Positions 8,721 through 18,797 of a DNA stretch of 64,000 bases are shown piece after piece. The notes under the pieces are model-generated. The model was not told the DNA's origin. It worked only from the letters and a program-made list of their open reading frames with translations, and ran no database searches. The first letter of the stretch is position 1, and every line of letters starts with the position of its first letter. Source of the stretch: Leclercia adecarboxylata (GTDB taxonomy: Bacteria > Pseudomonadota > Gammaproteobacteria > Enterobacterales > Enterobacteriaceae); assembly GCF_006874705.1 (NCBI RefSeq), contig NZ_CP035382.1:4340001-4404000 (forward strand), in the 5' to 3' direction. The position numbers and the translations under genes were made by a program.

Positions 8721-10766
8721 ATGCAGCAGTTAGCCAGCTTTTTGTCCGGCACCTGGCAGTCTGGCCGGGGCCGTGAGCGCACTATTCAGCACGCCATCAG
8801 CGGCGAAACCCTCTGGCAGGTCACCAGCGAAGGGCTGGATATGGCCGCCGCGCGTCGTTACGCCATTGAGAAAGGCGGTGAATCACTTCACGCCATGACC
8901 TTCATCGAGCGCGCCGCGATGCTGAAAGCGGTGGCAAAACATCTGTTGAGCCAGAAAGAGGTGTTCTATGCCCTCTCTGCCCAGACCGGGGCGACCCGCG
9001 CCGACAGCTGGGTGGATATCGAGGGCGGGATCGGCACCCTCTTCACCTTCGCCAGCCTCGGCAGTCGTGAACTGCCGGACGATACCCTGTGGCCGGAAGA
9101 TGAATTGATCCCCCTGTCGAAAGAGGGTGGTTTTGCCGCCCGTCACGTCCTGACCTCGAAATCCGGGGTGGCCGTCCATATCAACGCCTTTAACTTCCCG
9201 TGCTGGGGAATGCTGGAAAAACTGGCCCCGACCTGGCTGGCGGGGATGCCGGCCATCATCAAACCGGCCACCGCCACCGCCCAGGTCACCCAGGCGATGG
9301 TGAAAGCGATTGTCGACAGCGGCCTGGTGCCGGACGGCGCCATCAGCCTGATCTGCGGCGGTGCGGGGGATCTGCTCGACCAGCTCGACAGCCAGGACGT
9401 GGTGACCTTTACCGGCTCCGCGGTCACCGGCCAGATGCTGCGCGTACACCCGAACATCGTCGCCCGTTCGATTCCCTTCACCATGGAGGCCGACTCCCTG
9501 AACTGTTGCGTGCTGGGGGATGACGTCACCCCGGAGCAGCCGGAATTTGCCCTGTTTATCCGTGAAGTGGTGCGGGAGATGACGGCCAAAGCCGGACAGA
9601 AATGTACCGCCATCCGCCGCATCATCGTGCCGCAGGCGCAGGCGGAGGCCGTCAGCCAGGCGCTGATCGCCCGGCTGGAAAAAGTGGCTGTTGGCGACCC
9701 GGCGCAGGAAGGGATTAAGATGGGTTCGCTGGTCAATGCCGAACAGCGCGCTGACGTGCAGGAGAAAGTGGATGCCTTAGTGACGGCGGGCTGCCAGGCC
9801 CTGTTGGGCGGTAAAGCCGACCTGCACGCCGCCGGGGCCTTCTTCCCGCCGACACTGCTGTTCTGTCCACAGCCGGATGAAACCCCGGCGGTGCACGCCA
9901 CCGAAGCCTTTGGCCCGGTGGCTACCCTGATGCCGTATCAAACCCGCGACCATGCCATGGCGCTGGCCCGCGCCGGGGAAGGCAGCCTCGCCGGAACGCT
10001 GGTGACCGCCGATCTGCACCTGGCGCGTCAGTTTATCGCCGGGGCCGCGCGCGCTCACGGCCGTATCCAGATCCTCAACGAAGAGTCGGCCAAAGAGTCC
10101 ACCGGCCACGGCTCCCCGCTGCCGCAGCTGGTGCACGGCGGTCCCGGGCGCGCCGGCGGCGGCGAAGAGCTGGGTGGCCTGCGGGCGGTGAAGCACTACC
10201 TGCAACGCACCGCGATCCAGGGGAGCCCGAGCATGCTGGCCGCCATCAGCCAGCAGTGGGTGCGCGGCGCCCAGGTGCAGGAGGATCGCGTCCATCCGTT
10301 CCGCAAATATTTCGAGGAGCTGCAACCGGGCGACAGCCTGCTGACCCCGCGCCGCACCCTGACCGAAACCGACATCGTCAACTTTGCCTGCCTGAGCGGG
10401 GATCATTTCTACGCCCACATGGACAAGATTGGCGCGGCGGAGTCGATTTTTGGCGAGCGCGTGGTGCACGGTTACTTCCTGATCTCCGCTGCCGCCGGGC
10501 TGTTCGTCGATGCGGGCGTCGGGCCGGTGATCGCCAACTACGGCATGGAGAACCTGCGCTTTATTGAGCCGGTTAAACCGGGCGATACCATCCAGGTGCG
10601 TCTGACCTGCAAGCGCAAAACGCTGAAGAAACAGCGCACGGCGGAAGAGAAACCGACCGGCGTGGTGGAGTGGTCGGTGGAGATCTTCAACCAGCACCAG
10701 CAGCCGGTGGCCCTTTACTCCATCCTGACTCTTGTCTCCCGTCAGCACGGCGATTTTGACGCCTGA
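8721..10766 (+). CDS. paaZ: Bifunctional oxepin-CoA hydrolase/aldehyde dehydrogenase PaaZ
   Basis: This 681-residue fusion opens the oxepin-CoA ring and oxidises the resulting semialdehyde. The N-terminal 500 residues are an aldehyde dehydrogenase with E256 (TMEADSLN) and nucleophile C295 (GQKCTAIRR). The C-terminal part is a MaoC-type hotdog hydratase with D561 and H566 in LSGDHFYAH. All positions coincide with E. coli PaaZ. The ATG at 8721 follows GGAGAG by 5 bases; the reading frame stays open upstream into the promoter region but is not conserved there. It is divergent from paaA and followed by a strong hairpin. Confidence 0.97.
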   Translation: MQQLASFLSGTWQSGRGRERTIQHAISGETLWQVTSEGLDMAAARRYAIEKGGESLHAMTFIERAAMLKAVAKHLLSQKEVFYALSAQTGATRADSWVDIEGGIGTLFTFASLGSRELPDDTLWPEDELIPLSKEGGFAARHVLTSKSGVAVHINAFNFPCWGMLEKLAPTWLAGMPAIIKPATATAQVTQAMVKAIVDSGLVPDGAISLICGGAGDLLDQLDSQDVVTFTGSAVTGQMLRVHPNIVARSIPFTMEADSLNCCVLGDDVTPEQPEFALFIREVVREMTAKAGQKCTAIRRIIVPQAQAEAVSQALIARLEKVAVGDPAQEGIKMGSLVNAEQRADVQEKVDALVTAGCQALLGGKADLHAAGAFFPPTLLFCPQPDETPAVHATEAFGPVATLMPYQTRDHAMALARAGEGSLAGTLVTADLHLARQFIAGAARAHGRIQILNEESAKESTGHGSPLPQLVHGGPGRAGGGEELGGLRAVKHYLQRTAIQGSPSMLAAISQQWVRGAQVQEDRVHPFRKYFEELQPGDSLLTPRRTLTETDIVNFACLSGDHFYAHMDKIGAAESIFGERVVHGYFLISAAAGLFVDAGVGPVIANYGMENLRFIEPVKPGDTIQVRLTCKRKTLKKQRTAEEKPTGVVEWSVEIFNQHQQPVALYSILTLVSRQHGDFDA

Positions 10767-10777
10767 TCCCCCTCCCT

Positions 10778-10804
10778 CCGGGTAACGTCGCGCACGTTAC
10801 CCGG
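10778..10804 (+). terminator. Hairpin terminator after paaZ
   Basis: An 11-base-pair perfect stem (CCGGGTAACGT/ACGTTACCCGG) with a 5-base loop begins 12 bases after the paaZ stop. The run after it is CTTCT rather than pure T, so termination efficiency is uncertain. Confidence 0.65.
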
Positions 10805-10808
10805 CTTC

Positions 10809-10824
10809 TGGCACATCTGACAAA
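10809..10824 (+). promoter_or_regulatory. Candidate FeaR binding site upstream of tynA
   Basis: TGGCA-N8-AAA matches the TGNCA-N8-AAA pattern reported for FeaR in E. coli. A near match (TGGCA-N9-AAA) follows at about 10830. The position, roughly 120 bases upstream of the tynA start, suits an AraC-family activator. Confidence 0.5.
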
Positions 10825-10942
10825 ACATCTGGCAAATGCAGGCAAACGGTACGCACAGCGTTATTGCTATGTTGGCATTGAATAAACCGCGCGCAGAACA
10901 GCGGTCCCGAGTGGATAACAACACATACAACAGAGGTTAATC

Positions 10943-13210
10943 ATGGGAAGCTCCTCAATCTTTTCTCCACGTAAAACGGCGCTGGCCCTGGCCGTTGCTT
11001 GTCTCTTTTCCGGTCAGGTGCTGGCTCACGGTGGTGAAGCGCATATGGTCGAGATGGATAAAACCCTGACCGAATTCGGCGCTGATGTGAAATGGGACGA
11101 CTATGCCCAGATCTACACCATCACCAAAGACGGGGCCTTCATCAAAGTGAAGCCAGGTGCGAATACCGCCATCGTCAACGGCAAGTCGCTCACCCTACAG
11201 GCGCCGTTAGTGATGAAAGACAATAAGGCCTGGATCTCTGATACCTTTGTTAACGATGTGTTCCAGTCCGGCCTCGACCAGACCTTCCAGGTGGAAAAGA
11301 CACCGCACCCGCTGAATGCGTTATCCCCGGATGAAATTAAACAGGCCGTCGGGATTGTGAAAGCCTCGCCGGACTTCAAACCCAACACCCGCTTTACCCA
11401 GATTGCGCTGGCCGAGCCAGACAAAGCCAAAGTGTGGGACTTCGTGCTGAACGGCACGGCGGTGGATGCGCCGCGTGAAGCCAATATCACCATGCTGGAC
11501 GGCAAATTCATTATCGAAGCGCGGGTGGATTTGAAAGATAAGAAAATCCTGCACTGGGAGCCGATCAAGGATGCGCACGGCATGGTACTGCTGGATGATT
11601 TTATGGCGGTACAGAAGATCGTTACCGGCAGCCAGGAGTATGCCGACGCGCTGAAAAAACGCGGGATCAACGACCCGAGCAAGGTGATGACCACCCCGCT
11701 GACCGTCGGCTATTTTGACGGTAAAGATGGCCTGAAGCAGGAAGATCGCCTGCTGAAAGTGGTGAGCTATCTGGATATTGGCGACGGCAACTACTGGGCG
11801 CACCCGATTGAAAACCTGGTCGCGGTGGTGGACCTGGTCGAGAAGAAAATTATCAAAATCGAAGAAGGAGCGATCGTCCCGGTGCCGATGGAGCCCCGCC
11901 CTTATGACGGCCGCGACCGCGAGCCGGTCGCGCATAAGCCGCTGGAGATCACCGAGCCGGAAGGTAAGAACTACACCATTACCGGCAACATGATCCACTG
12001 GCAGAACTGGGACTTCCACCTGAGCCTCGACTCCCGCGTTGGCCCCATCATCTCTACCGTCACCTTTAACGACAACGGCAAAAAACGCCAGGTGATGTAC
12101 GAAGGATCGCTCGGCGGGATGATCGTCCCTTACGGCGACCCGGACGTGGGCTGGTACTTCAAGGCCTATCTGGACTCTGGCGACTACGGCATGGGTACCC
12201 TGACCTCCCCGCTGGTGCGCGGTAAAGATGTGCCGTCCAACGCCGTGCTGCTGAATCAGACCATCCCGGATTACACCGGGGCACCAATGGAAATCCCACG
12301 GGCGATGGCGATTTTCGAACGCTACGCCGGGCCGGAGTATAAGCACCAGGAGATGAACCAGCCGAACGTCAGCACCGAACGTCGTGAGCTGGTGGTGCGC
12401 TGGATCAGCACCGTGGGGAACTACGACTACATCTTCGACTGGATCTTCCATGAAAACGGCACCATCGGCATTGATGCCGGGGCAACCGGCATCGAAGCGG
12501 TGAAAGGCGTGACGGCGAAAACCATGCACGACCCGAGCGCGAAAGAGGATACAAAGTACGGTACCCTGATCGACCACAATATCGTCGGCACCACCCACCA
12601 GCACATCTATAACTTCCGTCTGGATATGGACGTGGATGGCACGAACAACAGCCTGGTGGCGATGGATCCGGAGGTGAAGCCGAACACCGCCGGCGGCCCA
12701 CGTACCAGTACCCTGCAGATCAATCAGTACAGCATTGATACCGAGCAGCAGGCGGCGCAAAAGTTTGACCCGGGCACCATTCGTCTGCTGAGCAACACCA
12801 GCAAAGAGAACCGCATGGGCAACCCGGTCTCTTACCAGATCATCCCGTACGCGGGCGGTACGCACCCGGTCGCCACCGGCGCGAAATTCGCCCCGGACGA
12901 GTGGATCTATCACCGCCTGAGCTTTATGGATAAACAGCTGTGGGTGACCCGCTACCATCCAAACGAGATGTACCCGGAAGGGAAATTCCCGAACCGCTCT
13001 ACCCAGGACACCGGTCTGGGCCAGTTCAGTAAGGACAACGAGTCGCTGGATAATCAGGATAACGTAGTATGGATGACCACCGGCACCACCCACGTGGCGC
13101 GCGCGGAAGAGTGGCCCATCATGCCGACCGAGTGGGTGCATACCCTGCTTAAACCCTGGAACTTCTTCGACGAAACCCCGTCTTTGGGCAAGAAGAAAGA
13201 GGCGCAGTAA
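10943..13210 (+). CDS. tynA: Periplasmic copper amine oxidase TynA (MaoA)
   Basis: This 755-residue enzyme oxidises phenylethylamine, tyramine and similar primary amines in the periplasm to aldehydes, ammonia and peroxide. A signal peptide covers residues 1-28, with likely cleavage after VLA. The self-processing topaquinone tyrosine is Y494 in NYDY, the catalytic base is probably D411 in YLDSGDYG, and copper ligands are H552, H554 (THQH) and H717. The four-domain layout, including the small N-terminal domain, matches E. coli TynA. AGAGG precedes the ATG. A hairpin terminator follows directly, so it is a single-gene unit. FeaB, its metabolic partner, is now separated from it by an alkyl sulfatase gene. 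Confidence 0.97.
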   Translation: MGSSSIFSPRKTALALAVACLFSGQVLAHGGEAHMVEMDKTLTEFGADVKWDDYAQIYTITKDGAFIKVKPGANTAIVNGKSLTLQAPLVMKDNKAWISDTFVNDVFQSGLDQTFQVEKTPHPLNALSPDEIKQAVGIVKASPDFKPNTRFTQIALAEPDKAKVWDFVLNGTAVDAPREANITMLDGKFIIEARVDLKDKKILHWEPIKDAHGMVLLDDFMAVQKIVTGSQEYADALKKRGINDPSKVMTTPLTVGYFDGKDGLKQEDRLLKVVSYLDIGDGNYWAHPIENLVAVVDLVEKKIIKIEEGAIVPVPMEPRPYDGRDREPVAHKPLEITEPEGKNYTITGNMIHWQNWDFHLSLDSRVGPIISTVTFNDNGKKRQVMYEGSLGGMIVPYGDPDVGWYFKAYLDSGDYGMGTLTSPLVRGKDVPSNAVLLNQTIPDYTGAPMEIPRAMAIFERYAGPEYKHQEMNQPNVSTERRELVVRWISTVGNYDYIFDWIFHENGTIGIDAGATGIEAVKGVTAKTMHDPSAKEDTKYGTLIDHNIVGTTHQHIYNFRLDMDVDGTNNSLVAMDPEVKPNTAGGPRTSTLQINQYSIDTEQQAAQKFDPGTIRLLSNTSKENRMGNPVSYQIIPYAGGTHPVATGAKFAPDEWIYHRLSFMDKQLWVTRYHPNEMYPEGKFPNRSTQDTGLGQFSKDNESLDNQDNVVWMTTGTTHVARAEEWPIMPTEWVHTLLKPWNFFDETPSLGKKKEAQ

Positions 13211-13215
13211 CAACC

Positions 13216-13241
13216 AACCGGGCATATTGCCCGGTTTTTTT
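13216..13241 (+). terminator. Rho-independent terminator after tynA
   Basis: A palindromic stem AACCGGGCA/TGCCCGGTT is followed by a run of seven T, six bases after the tynA stop. Confidence 0.9.
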
Positions 13242-13259
13242 ACGCCTGTGCGGTTTGCG

Positions 13260-13352
13260 GTGTCGGGTGGCGGCTACGCCTTACCCGACCTACAAAACCA
13301 TGATTTCGTAGGCCCGTGCAAGCGCAGCGCCGCCGGGCAAAGCCGGGCGGCG
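13260..13352. repeat. BIME made of two inverted REP units
   Basis: Two imperfect REP-type palindromes (GTCGGGTGGCGGCTACGCC and GCAAGCGCAGCGCCGCCGGGC, read on the plus strand) face each other. They lie in the intergenic space between tynA and the alkyl sulfatase gene. A related pair occurs at the other end of that gene. Confidence 0.8.
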
Positions 13353-13533
13353 CTATGTTTGCCGACCTGGACAGACATTAAATTTCCGTTAAGTAGTTTA
13401 TTTTCTGAACAGATATTCTTGCCTATAGTTAATCAACCCCTTTCCGCCTGGGTTGCCTTTCTTAAAACGTTTTTCTGGACATCACGCGAAGTTTTCCCCT
13501 ACGCCGCTGTATGCACATTGAGAGGTTTTCAGG

Positions 13534-15510
13534 ATGAGATTCAACTTGATAGCAAGAAGCCTTGCGCTCGCCGGGCTTTTTATTTCTGCGGGCATTCCTG
13601 CGTATGCCGCAGAAGCGCCCAAAGAAGCCGCCGCCGCCACCCAACAAGCCAATAACGCCCTCTTTAGTCAACTGCCCTTCTCCGATAACACCGACTTTAC
13701 CGATGCCCATAAAGGCTTTATTGCCCCGCTCCCCACGGAGGTGATCAGAGGCGAACAGGGCAACGTGGTCTGGGATCCGCAGCAATACGCGTTTATTAAA
13801 GAGGGCGATAAAGCGCCGGACACCGTGAACCCCAGCTTATGGCGTCAGGCGCAGCTGATTAATATCAGCGGCCTGTTTGAGGTGACGGACGGGGTGTATC
13901 AGATCCGTAACCTCGATCTGTCGAATATGACCATTATCGAAGGCACTACCGGCGTCACCGTCGTTGACCCACTGGTGTCGGCGGAAACGGCGAAAATCGG
14001 GATGGATCTCTATTTTAAAAACCGCGGGCAGAAACCGGTGGTGGCGGTGATCTACACCCACAGCCACGTGGACCATTACGGCGGCGTGCGCGGTGTGGTG
14101 GACGAAGCCGATGTTAAAGCCGGGAAGGTGAAAATCTACGCCCCGGCCGGCTTTATGGAAGCCGCGGTGGCAGAGAACATTATGGCCGGTAACGTGATGA
14201 GCCGCCGCGCCAGCTACATGTACGGCAACCTGCTGAAGCCGGATGCCAAAGGTCAGGTCGGCGCCGGACTGGGCACCACCACTTCCGCCGGGACCGTCAC
14301 CCTGATTGCCCCAACCAATATCATCGAAAAAGACGGTCAGAAGGAGACCATCGACGGTCTGACCTATGACTTTATGCTGGCGCCGGGCTCGGAAGCGCCG
14401 TCGGAAATGCTGTGGTTTATCGAAGAGAAAAAGCTGATCGAATCGGCCGAAGACGTGACCCACACCCTGCACAATACCTACTCCCTGCGCGGGGCGAAGA
14501 TCCGCGAGCCGCTGCCGTGGTCGAAATACATCAACGAAGCCATTGTGCGCTGGGGTGATAAGGCCGAGGTGCTGATGGCACAGCACCACTGGCCGACCTG
14601 GGGCAAAGAGAACGTCAATAACCTGCTGAAAAGCCAGCGCGATCTGTATCGATATATCAACGATCAGACCCTGCGCATGGCTAATCAGGGGCTGACCCGG
14701 GATGAGATCGCCGCCAACTTCAAGCTGCCGGACTCGCTGGCGCACACCTGGGCGAACCGCGGTTACTACGGCTCGGTGAGCCACGACGTGAAAGCGACCT
14801 ACGTGCTCTATCTCGGCTGGTTCGACGGCAACCCGGCGACCCTGGATGAGCTGCCGCCGGAAGACGCGGCGAAGAAATTTGTCGAGTACATGGGCGGCGC
14901 GGACGCCATTCTGCAGAAGGCGAAAACCGACTTCGACCAGGGGAACTATCGCTGGGTGGCGCAGGTGGTGAGTAAAGTGGTGTTCGCCGATCCGAACAAC
15001 CAGGCAGCCCGCAACCTGGAGGCGGATGCGCTGGAGCAGCTGGGCTATCAGGCAGAATCCGGCCCGTGGCGTAACTTCTATCTCACCGGCGCGCAGGAGC
15101 TGCGTAACGGCGTGGTGAAAGGCCCGACGCCGAACACCGCCAGCCCGGATACGGTGCGGGCGATGACCCCGGAGATGTTCTTTGACTATCTGGCGGTGCA
15201 CATTAATGGTGAAAAAGCGGGATCAGACAAAGCGGTGTTCAACATCGATTTGGGCAGCGACGGCGGGAAATACAAGCTGGAGTTTGAAAACGGCGTGCTG
15301 AACCACACCGCCAATGCCGAAGCGACCAATGCGGATGCCACCATTACGCTTAATCGCGACACGCTGAATAAAATCATCCTCAAGGAGACGACCCTGAAAC
15401 AGGCTGAAGAGAGCGGTGCGGTGAAGGTGACCGGCGACAGCGCGAAACTGGATACCATGCTGGGCTATATGGATAAGTTTGAGTTCTGGTTCAACATTGT
15501 GACACCGTAA
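13534..15510 (+). CDS. Secreted SdsA1/YjcS-family alkyl sulfatase
   Basis: This 658-residue protein is predicted to hydrolyse alkyl sulfate esters such as SDS to alcohol and sulfate in the periplasm. A signal peptide ends near residue 25 (PAYA). The metallo-beta-lactamase zinc motif THSHVDH supplies H176, H178, D180 and H181. E287, E306 and H351 sit at the spacings of the remaining SdsA1 metal ligands. A helical dimerisation domain follows, and the last 120 residues resemble an SCP2-like domain that binds the alkyl chain. The gene stands alone, with 150 bases of upstream DNA and BIMEs on both sides. In E. coli tynA and feaB are adjacent, so this is an insertion relative to that order. The exact substrate is unknown. 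Confidence 0.88.
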   Translation: MRFNLIARSLALAGLFISAGIPAYAAEAPKEAAAATQQANNALFSQLPFSDNTDFTDAHKGFIAPLPTEVIRGEQGNVVWDPQQYAFIKEGDKAPDTVNPSLWRQAQLINISGLFEVTDGVYQIRNLDLSNMTIIEGTTGVTVVDPLVSAETAKIGMDLYFKNRGQKPVVAVIYTHSHVDHYGGVRGVVDEADVKAGKVKIYAPAGFMEAAVAENIMAGNVMSRRASYMYGNLLKPDAKGQVGAGLGTTTSAGTVTLIAPTNIIEKDGQKETIDGLTYDFMLAPGSEAPSEMLWFIEEKKLIESAEDVTHTLHNTYSLRGAKIREPLPWSKYINEAIVRWGDKAEVLMAQHHWPTWGKENVNNLLKSQRDLYRYINDQTLRMANQGLTRDEIAANFKLPDSLAHTWANRGYYGSVSHDVKATYVLYLGWFDGNPATLDELPPEDAAKKFVEYMGGADAILQKAKTDFDQGNYRWVAQVVSKVVFADPNNQAARNLEADALEQLGYQAESGPWRNFYLTGAQELRNGVVKGPTPNTASPDTVRAMTPEMFFDYLAVHINGEKAGSDKAVFNIDLGSDGGKYKLEFENGVLNHTANAEATNADATITLNRDTLNKIILKETTLKQAEESGAVKVTGDSAKLDTMLGYMDKFEFWFNIVTP

Positions 15511-15514
15511 CTTA

Positions 15515-15630
15515 TTGCCGGGTGGCGCTGCGCTCACCCGGCGTACGGATTGTGCGGTTTGCTGCCGGGTGGCGGCTTGCCTTACCCGGCCTACGAAACC
15601 GTAGGTCCGTGCAAGCGCAGCGCCGCCGGG
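15515..15630. repeat. BIME with three REP-like units
   Basis: Three GCCGGGTGGCG-type units in alternating orientation fill the convergent space between the alkyl sulfatase gene and feaB. The sequence closely resembles the element at 13260-13352. Confidence 0.8.
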
Positions 15631-15632
15631 CA

Positions 15633-17132
15633 TCAATAACGCACGCACACCGATTTAGTTTCACACCACCCGTCCAGCCAGTCCGGGCCGAAATCGCGGC
15701 CGGTGCCGGACTGCTTCATGCCGCCGAACGGCAGGTTGGCGTCGATCAGGGTGTGGCTGTTGATCCACACCGTGCCGGCCTGCAGGCGATCGCTGTACTC
15801 CAGCGCTTTACTGATGTTTTGCGTCCAGACGCTGGCGGTCAGGCCGTATTCGGTGTCATTTGCCAGGCGCAGGGCCTCTTCACCGTCGGCGACGCGCACC
15901 AGGTTCACTACCGGGCCAAACACCTCTTCGCGGGTCAGACGCAGGCTGGCGTCCGGGTTGACTACCAGGGTCGGCGAGACGTAGTACCCCTCGCCATTCG
16001 GGCCGCGGTTACCGGCGATCAGCTCGGCCTGACGCGACTGCGCTTCGTCGAGGAAGCTCTGCACTTTGTCGCAGTGGGCACGGGACACCAGCGGGTTGAT
16101 GTGCGCCTCCTGGGACATACCCGGCCCGACGCTCAGGGATTTCACCGCTTGCTCAAAGCCGCTCACCACGGTATCAAACAGCGGCGCTTCGATGTAGATG
16201 CGCGAGCTTGCCGCACAGACCTGCCCCTGGTTCAGGAAGCTGCCGGTCATCAGCCCTTCGATAACCCATGACGGATCCGCATCTTTCAGGACGATGGCCG
16301 GGTTTTTACCGCCCAGTTCCAGGGTCACGCCCATCAGGCGGTCGGCGGCGGAGCGCGCAATCTGTTTGCCGGTGGCGGTTGAGCCGGTAAAGCTCACTTT
16401 GGCGATATGCGGATGGTTGGTCAGCGCAGCGCCACACACCGCCCCACTGCCGGTTACCACGTTGAAAACGCCGTCCGGGATCCCGGCTTCGCTTGCCAGC
16501 TCCGCCACGCGCAGCAGGGTCAGCGGCGTGGTCTCTGACGGCTTGATAACGATAGAGCAACCCGCGGCCAGGGCGGGCATCACCTTCCACATGCCGATCA
16601 GCAGCGGGAAGTTCCACGGCACAATCCCGGCCACCACGCCAATCGGCTCTTTGCGGGTCCACGCCTGATAGCGGGCCCCCTGCGGCATCGGAATAGAAAG
16701 ATCCAGCGTTTTACCGGAAATTTTAGTGGTCAGCCCGGCGGTGTAGCGCATCCAGTTCAGGGTGCAGCCCACTTCAAAAGCGCGGGAGATGTTAATAGAT
16801 TTACCCTGCTCCAGGGTTTCAAGCTGGGCCAGCTCTTCGGTGTGCTGCTCCACCAGATCGGCAAAGCGCAGCAGAATACGTTCACGTTCCGCGGGCAGTT
16901 TGCCTGACCAGCTGCGGGCCACGAAGGCGCGCCAGCCGGACATCACCGCGCGGTCCACATCCTGCGCGCTGGCATCGGCCGTCGAGGCAATCACCTGGCC
17001 GGTGGCCGGGTTAAAGATCTCCAGACGCTTTTCGCTGTCGGAGGCGGACTGGCGTCCCTCAATCCAGAGGCCATGCTGGCGATCCAGAAATTGCTGCACG
17101 CTGTGCAGTACGGCGACCTGTGTATCAGACAT
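15633..17132 (-). CDS. feaB: Phenylacetaldehyde dehydrogenase FeaB
   Basis: This 499-residue NAD-dependent aldehyde dehydrogenase converts phenylacetaldehyde to phenylacetate, linking TynA to the Paa pathway. The catalytic cysteine is C306 ([11 protein letters not shown]) and the general base is E272 (LELGGKNP). The NAD-binding segment FTGSTATGK is present. Its length equals that of E. coli FeaB. It is divergent from feaR, with two FeaR-type sites in the gap, and convergent with the sulfatase gene across a BIME. Confidence 0.95.
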   Translation of the reverse strand: MSDTQVAVLHSVQQFLDRQHGLWIEGRQSASDSEKRLEIFNPATGQVIASTADASAQDVDRAVMSGWRAFVARSWSGKLPAERERILLRFADLVEQHTEELAQLETLEQGKSINISRAFEVGCTLNWMRYTAGLTTKISGKTLDLSIPMPQGARYQAWTRKEPIGVVAGIVPWNFPLLIGMWKVMPALAAGCSIVIKPSETTPLTLLRVAELASEAGIPDGVFNVVTGSGAVCGAALTNHPHIAKVSFTGSTATGKQIARSAADRLMGVTLELGGKNPAIVLKDADPSWVIEGLMTGSFLNQGQVCAASSRIYIEAPLFDTVVSGFEQAVKSLSVGPGMSQEAHINPLVSRAHCDKVQSFLDEAQSRQAELIAGNRGPNGEGYYVSPTLVVNPDASLRLTREEVFGPVVNLVRVADGEEALRLANDTEYGLTASVWTQNISKALEYSDRLQAGTVWINSHTLIDANLPFGGMKQSGTGRDFGPDWLDGWCETKSVCVRY

Positions 17133-17192
17133 AGCGATTCCTTATTATTCGCAGGGTGTCAACGCAGTCTAAGATGGCTTTGCCGAATGCGC

Positions 17193-17229
17193 TTTTATCT
17201 CTGTGACATTCGCTTTGTCCGCTGTGACA
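17193..17229 (-). promoter_or_regulatory. Two tandem FeaR-type sites upstream of feaB
   Basis: On the minus strand TGTCA-N8-AAA occurs twice, at 17229-17214 and 17208-17193. The 21-base spacing places both on the same face of the helix. Both match the TGNCA-N8-AAA pattern described for FeaR in E. coli and lie 60-100 bases upstream of the feaB start. Confidence 0.6.
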
Positions 17230-17368
17230 GGCACCGCAAAACGCGACAATATCGCCGTTTCGCTCTGCTGTATGGCGGAGTTTTTTCCGGGATTTCGCCC
17301 CAGGTCACGGGCAATTGGCAACATAAATGCAACAATGTTTAAACATTGACGACGTAGCGGGTAAGACG

Positions 17369-18277
17369 ATGGCATGTGCAAACGAACAGGACAAATACCA
17401 GCACTGGCTGGCGCAGATTAACCAGGTTTGCGGCAGTTTTGCCGCCCGGCCCATGTCCGGCGAGTTTTATGGCGAGCTGGAATCGACCTGGACCGGCAAC
17501 CTTAAACTCAGCACCGTCACCGCAGGCGGCGTGAACCTGTTTCGCTCCCGTCAGGAGATCAAAACCAGCAACGACGCCTGGTTCTACACCGTGTTTCAGC
17601 TGGAAGGCGAAGCGGGGCTCGAGCAGGACGACCGTCAGATCGTGTTGAACGCCGGGGATATCACCCTGATTGACGCCTCCCGCCCCTGCTCAATCTACTG
17701 GCCGGAAAAATCACGCCAGATATCGCTCCTGCTGCCGCGTCAGATCCTCGAGCAGCACTTTCGCTTTCAGGAGGTGACCTGCGCGCAAAAGCTCTCCCAC
17801 AGCCTGCCCACCGTCCAGCTCAGCTACCGCCTGCTGCAGGACAGCATGAGCAACCCGGCGTTGAGCGAAACCGAAAGCGAAGCCGCGCTGGAGGCGATGG
17901 TCTGCCTGCTGCGGCCGGTCTTGCAGCAGCGTGAAAGCGTACAGCCGCGCAAAGAGCGCCAGTTTACGAACGTGCTGACCCTGATCGACGACCATATTCA
18001 GGCCGAACACCTGCGCCCGGAGTGGATCGCTTCGGAGTGTGGAATGTCGGCGCGGAGCCTGTACCGGATGTTTGCCGAGAAAGGGCTGGTGGTGGCGCAG
18101 TACATTAAAAATCGTCGTCTGGATCTGTGCGCGCAGATGCTGCGCGGCGCCCGGGACGATGAAAAGCTGGCGGGCATTGGCTACAGCTGGGGGTTTACCG
18201 ACCACAGCCACTTTTCCACGGCCTTTAAGCAGCGTTTTGGTATTTCGCCCGGCGAATACCGCAAACGCCACCGCTGA
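17369..18277 (+). CDS. feaR: AraC-family activator FeaR
   Basis: This 302-residue transcription factor activates tynA and feaB in response to aromatic amines or their aldehydes. The N-terminal AraC-like ligand domain (about residues 1-190) contains ASRPCSIYW, as in E. coli FeaR. The C-terminal double helix-turn-helix includes WIASECGMSARSLYRMF and GFTDHSHFSTAFKQRFG. The ATG at 17369 gives a length one residue longer than E. coli FeaR and aligns well; the reading frame upstream of it is not conserved. The stop codon directly abuts the stop of ydbL on the other strand. Confidence 0.93.
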   Translation: MACANEQDKYQHWLAQINQVCGSFAARPMSGEFYGELESTWTGNLKLSTVTAGGVNLFRSRQEIKTSNDAWFYTVFQLEGEAGLEQDDRQIVLNAGDITLIDASRPCSIYWPEKSRQISLLLPRQILEQHFRFQEVTCAQKLSHSLPTVQLSYRLLQDSMSNPALSETESEAALEAMVCLLRPVLQQRESVQPRKERQFTNVLTLIDDHIQAEHLRPEWIASECGMSARSLYRMFAEKGLVVAQYIKNRRLDLCAQMLRGARDDEKLAGIGYSWGFTDHSHFSTAFKQRFGISPGEYRKRHR

Positions 18278-18598
18278 TCACTTCTGCAACCACTTGCCGT
18301 TAATCCCCTGGACATACTCGCCGGGGTTGGCGCGCGCGACCAGCTTTGTCCCGGCCATTTTCGCCACTTCATCCACCGGAATATTATTGCTGTCGGCCAG
18401 TTTCTGGTAGCTGTCGGTGCGGGCCTTGTTAATCTGCTCCACCAGCGCCAGCGTCTCGCGATCCTGACTCCGCGGCGCGATATAGCCGCTCAGGGTTTCA
18501 CCGACCCGCCCGGCACTGCGGGCTTCGTTGAGGGTCAGCGCCAGCGCGGGCGCGCAGAGCCCCAGGGATAACATCATCAGCGCAATCAGTTTTCTCAT
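18278..18598 (-). CDS. ydbL: Periplasmic protein YdbL (DUF1318)
   Basis: This 106-residue secreted protein has a signal peptide ending around ALA at residues 19-21. It is the third gene of the ydbH-ynbE-ydbL operon. In E. coli YdbL has been proposed to act as a chaperone or regulator preventing uncontrolled YnbE polymerisation. No catalytic motif is visible. The end abuts feaR in convergent orientation with no intergenic base. Confidence 0.92.
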   Translation of the reverse strand: MRKLIALMMLSLGLCAPALALTLNEARSAGRVGETLSGYIAPRSQDRETLALVEQINKARTDSYQKLADSNNIPVDEVAKMAGTKLVARANPGEYVQGINGKWLQK

Positions 18599-18605
18599 GG
18601 CAGCC

Positions 18606-18797
18606 TCAGAACAGATCGCTGCGTGATTTCAGCAGCGTCTCCACGTCTTTATCCACTTTGATGTGGATTTCATGTTCAATTTTGACGTTCATGTTGATGG
18701 TGATCGGCTCTTTCGACGCCGCGACTTCGATCCTCGGCGTGCAGCCTGTCAGCGTCAGTATCACAATCGCGGTGAACCCACCGGCCAGCTTTTTCAT
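18606..18797 (-). CDS. ynbE: Outer-membrane lipoprotein YnbE
   Basis: This 63-residue lipoprotein has the lipobox LTGC, acylated at C19, and a short beta-rich body (ITINMNVKIEHEIHIKV). YnbE is the outer-membrane partner that extends the YdbH beta-structure into an intermembrane lipid bridge. Its start overlaps the ydbH stop by four bases, and ydbL follows after 7 bases. Confidence 0.93.
   Translation of the reverse strand: MKKLAGGFTAIVILTLTGCTPRIEVAASKEPITINMNVKIEHEIHIKVDKDVETLLKSRSDLF

Noticed and set aside
11321..13225. 634-codon minus-strand frame opposite tynA
   Set aside because: TynA on the plus strand has all catalytic residues; the antisense product is low-complexity His/Val/Arg-rich.
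13227..13655. 142-codon plus-strand frame between tynA and the sulfatase gene
   Set aside because: It runs through a terminator and a BIME, so it is not a protein gene.
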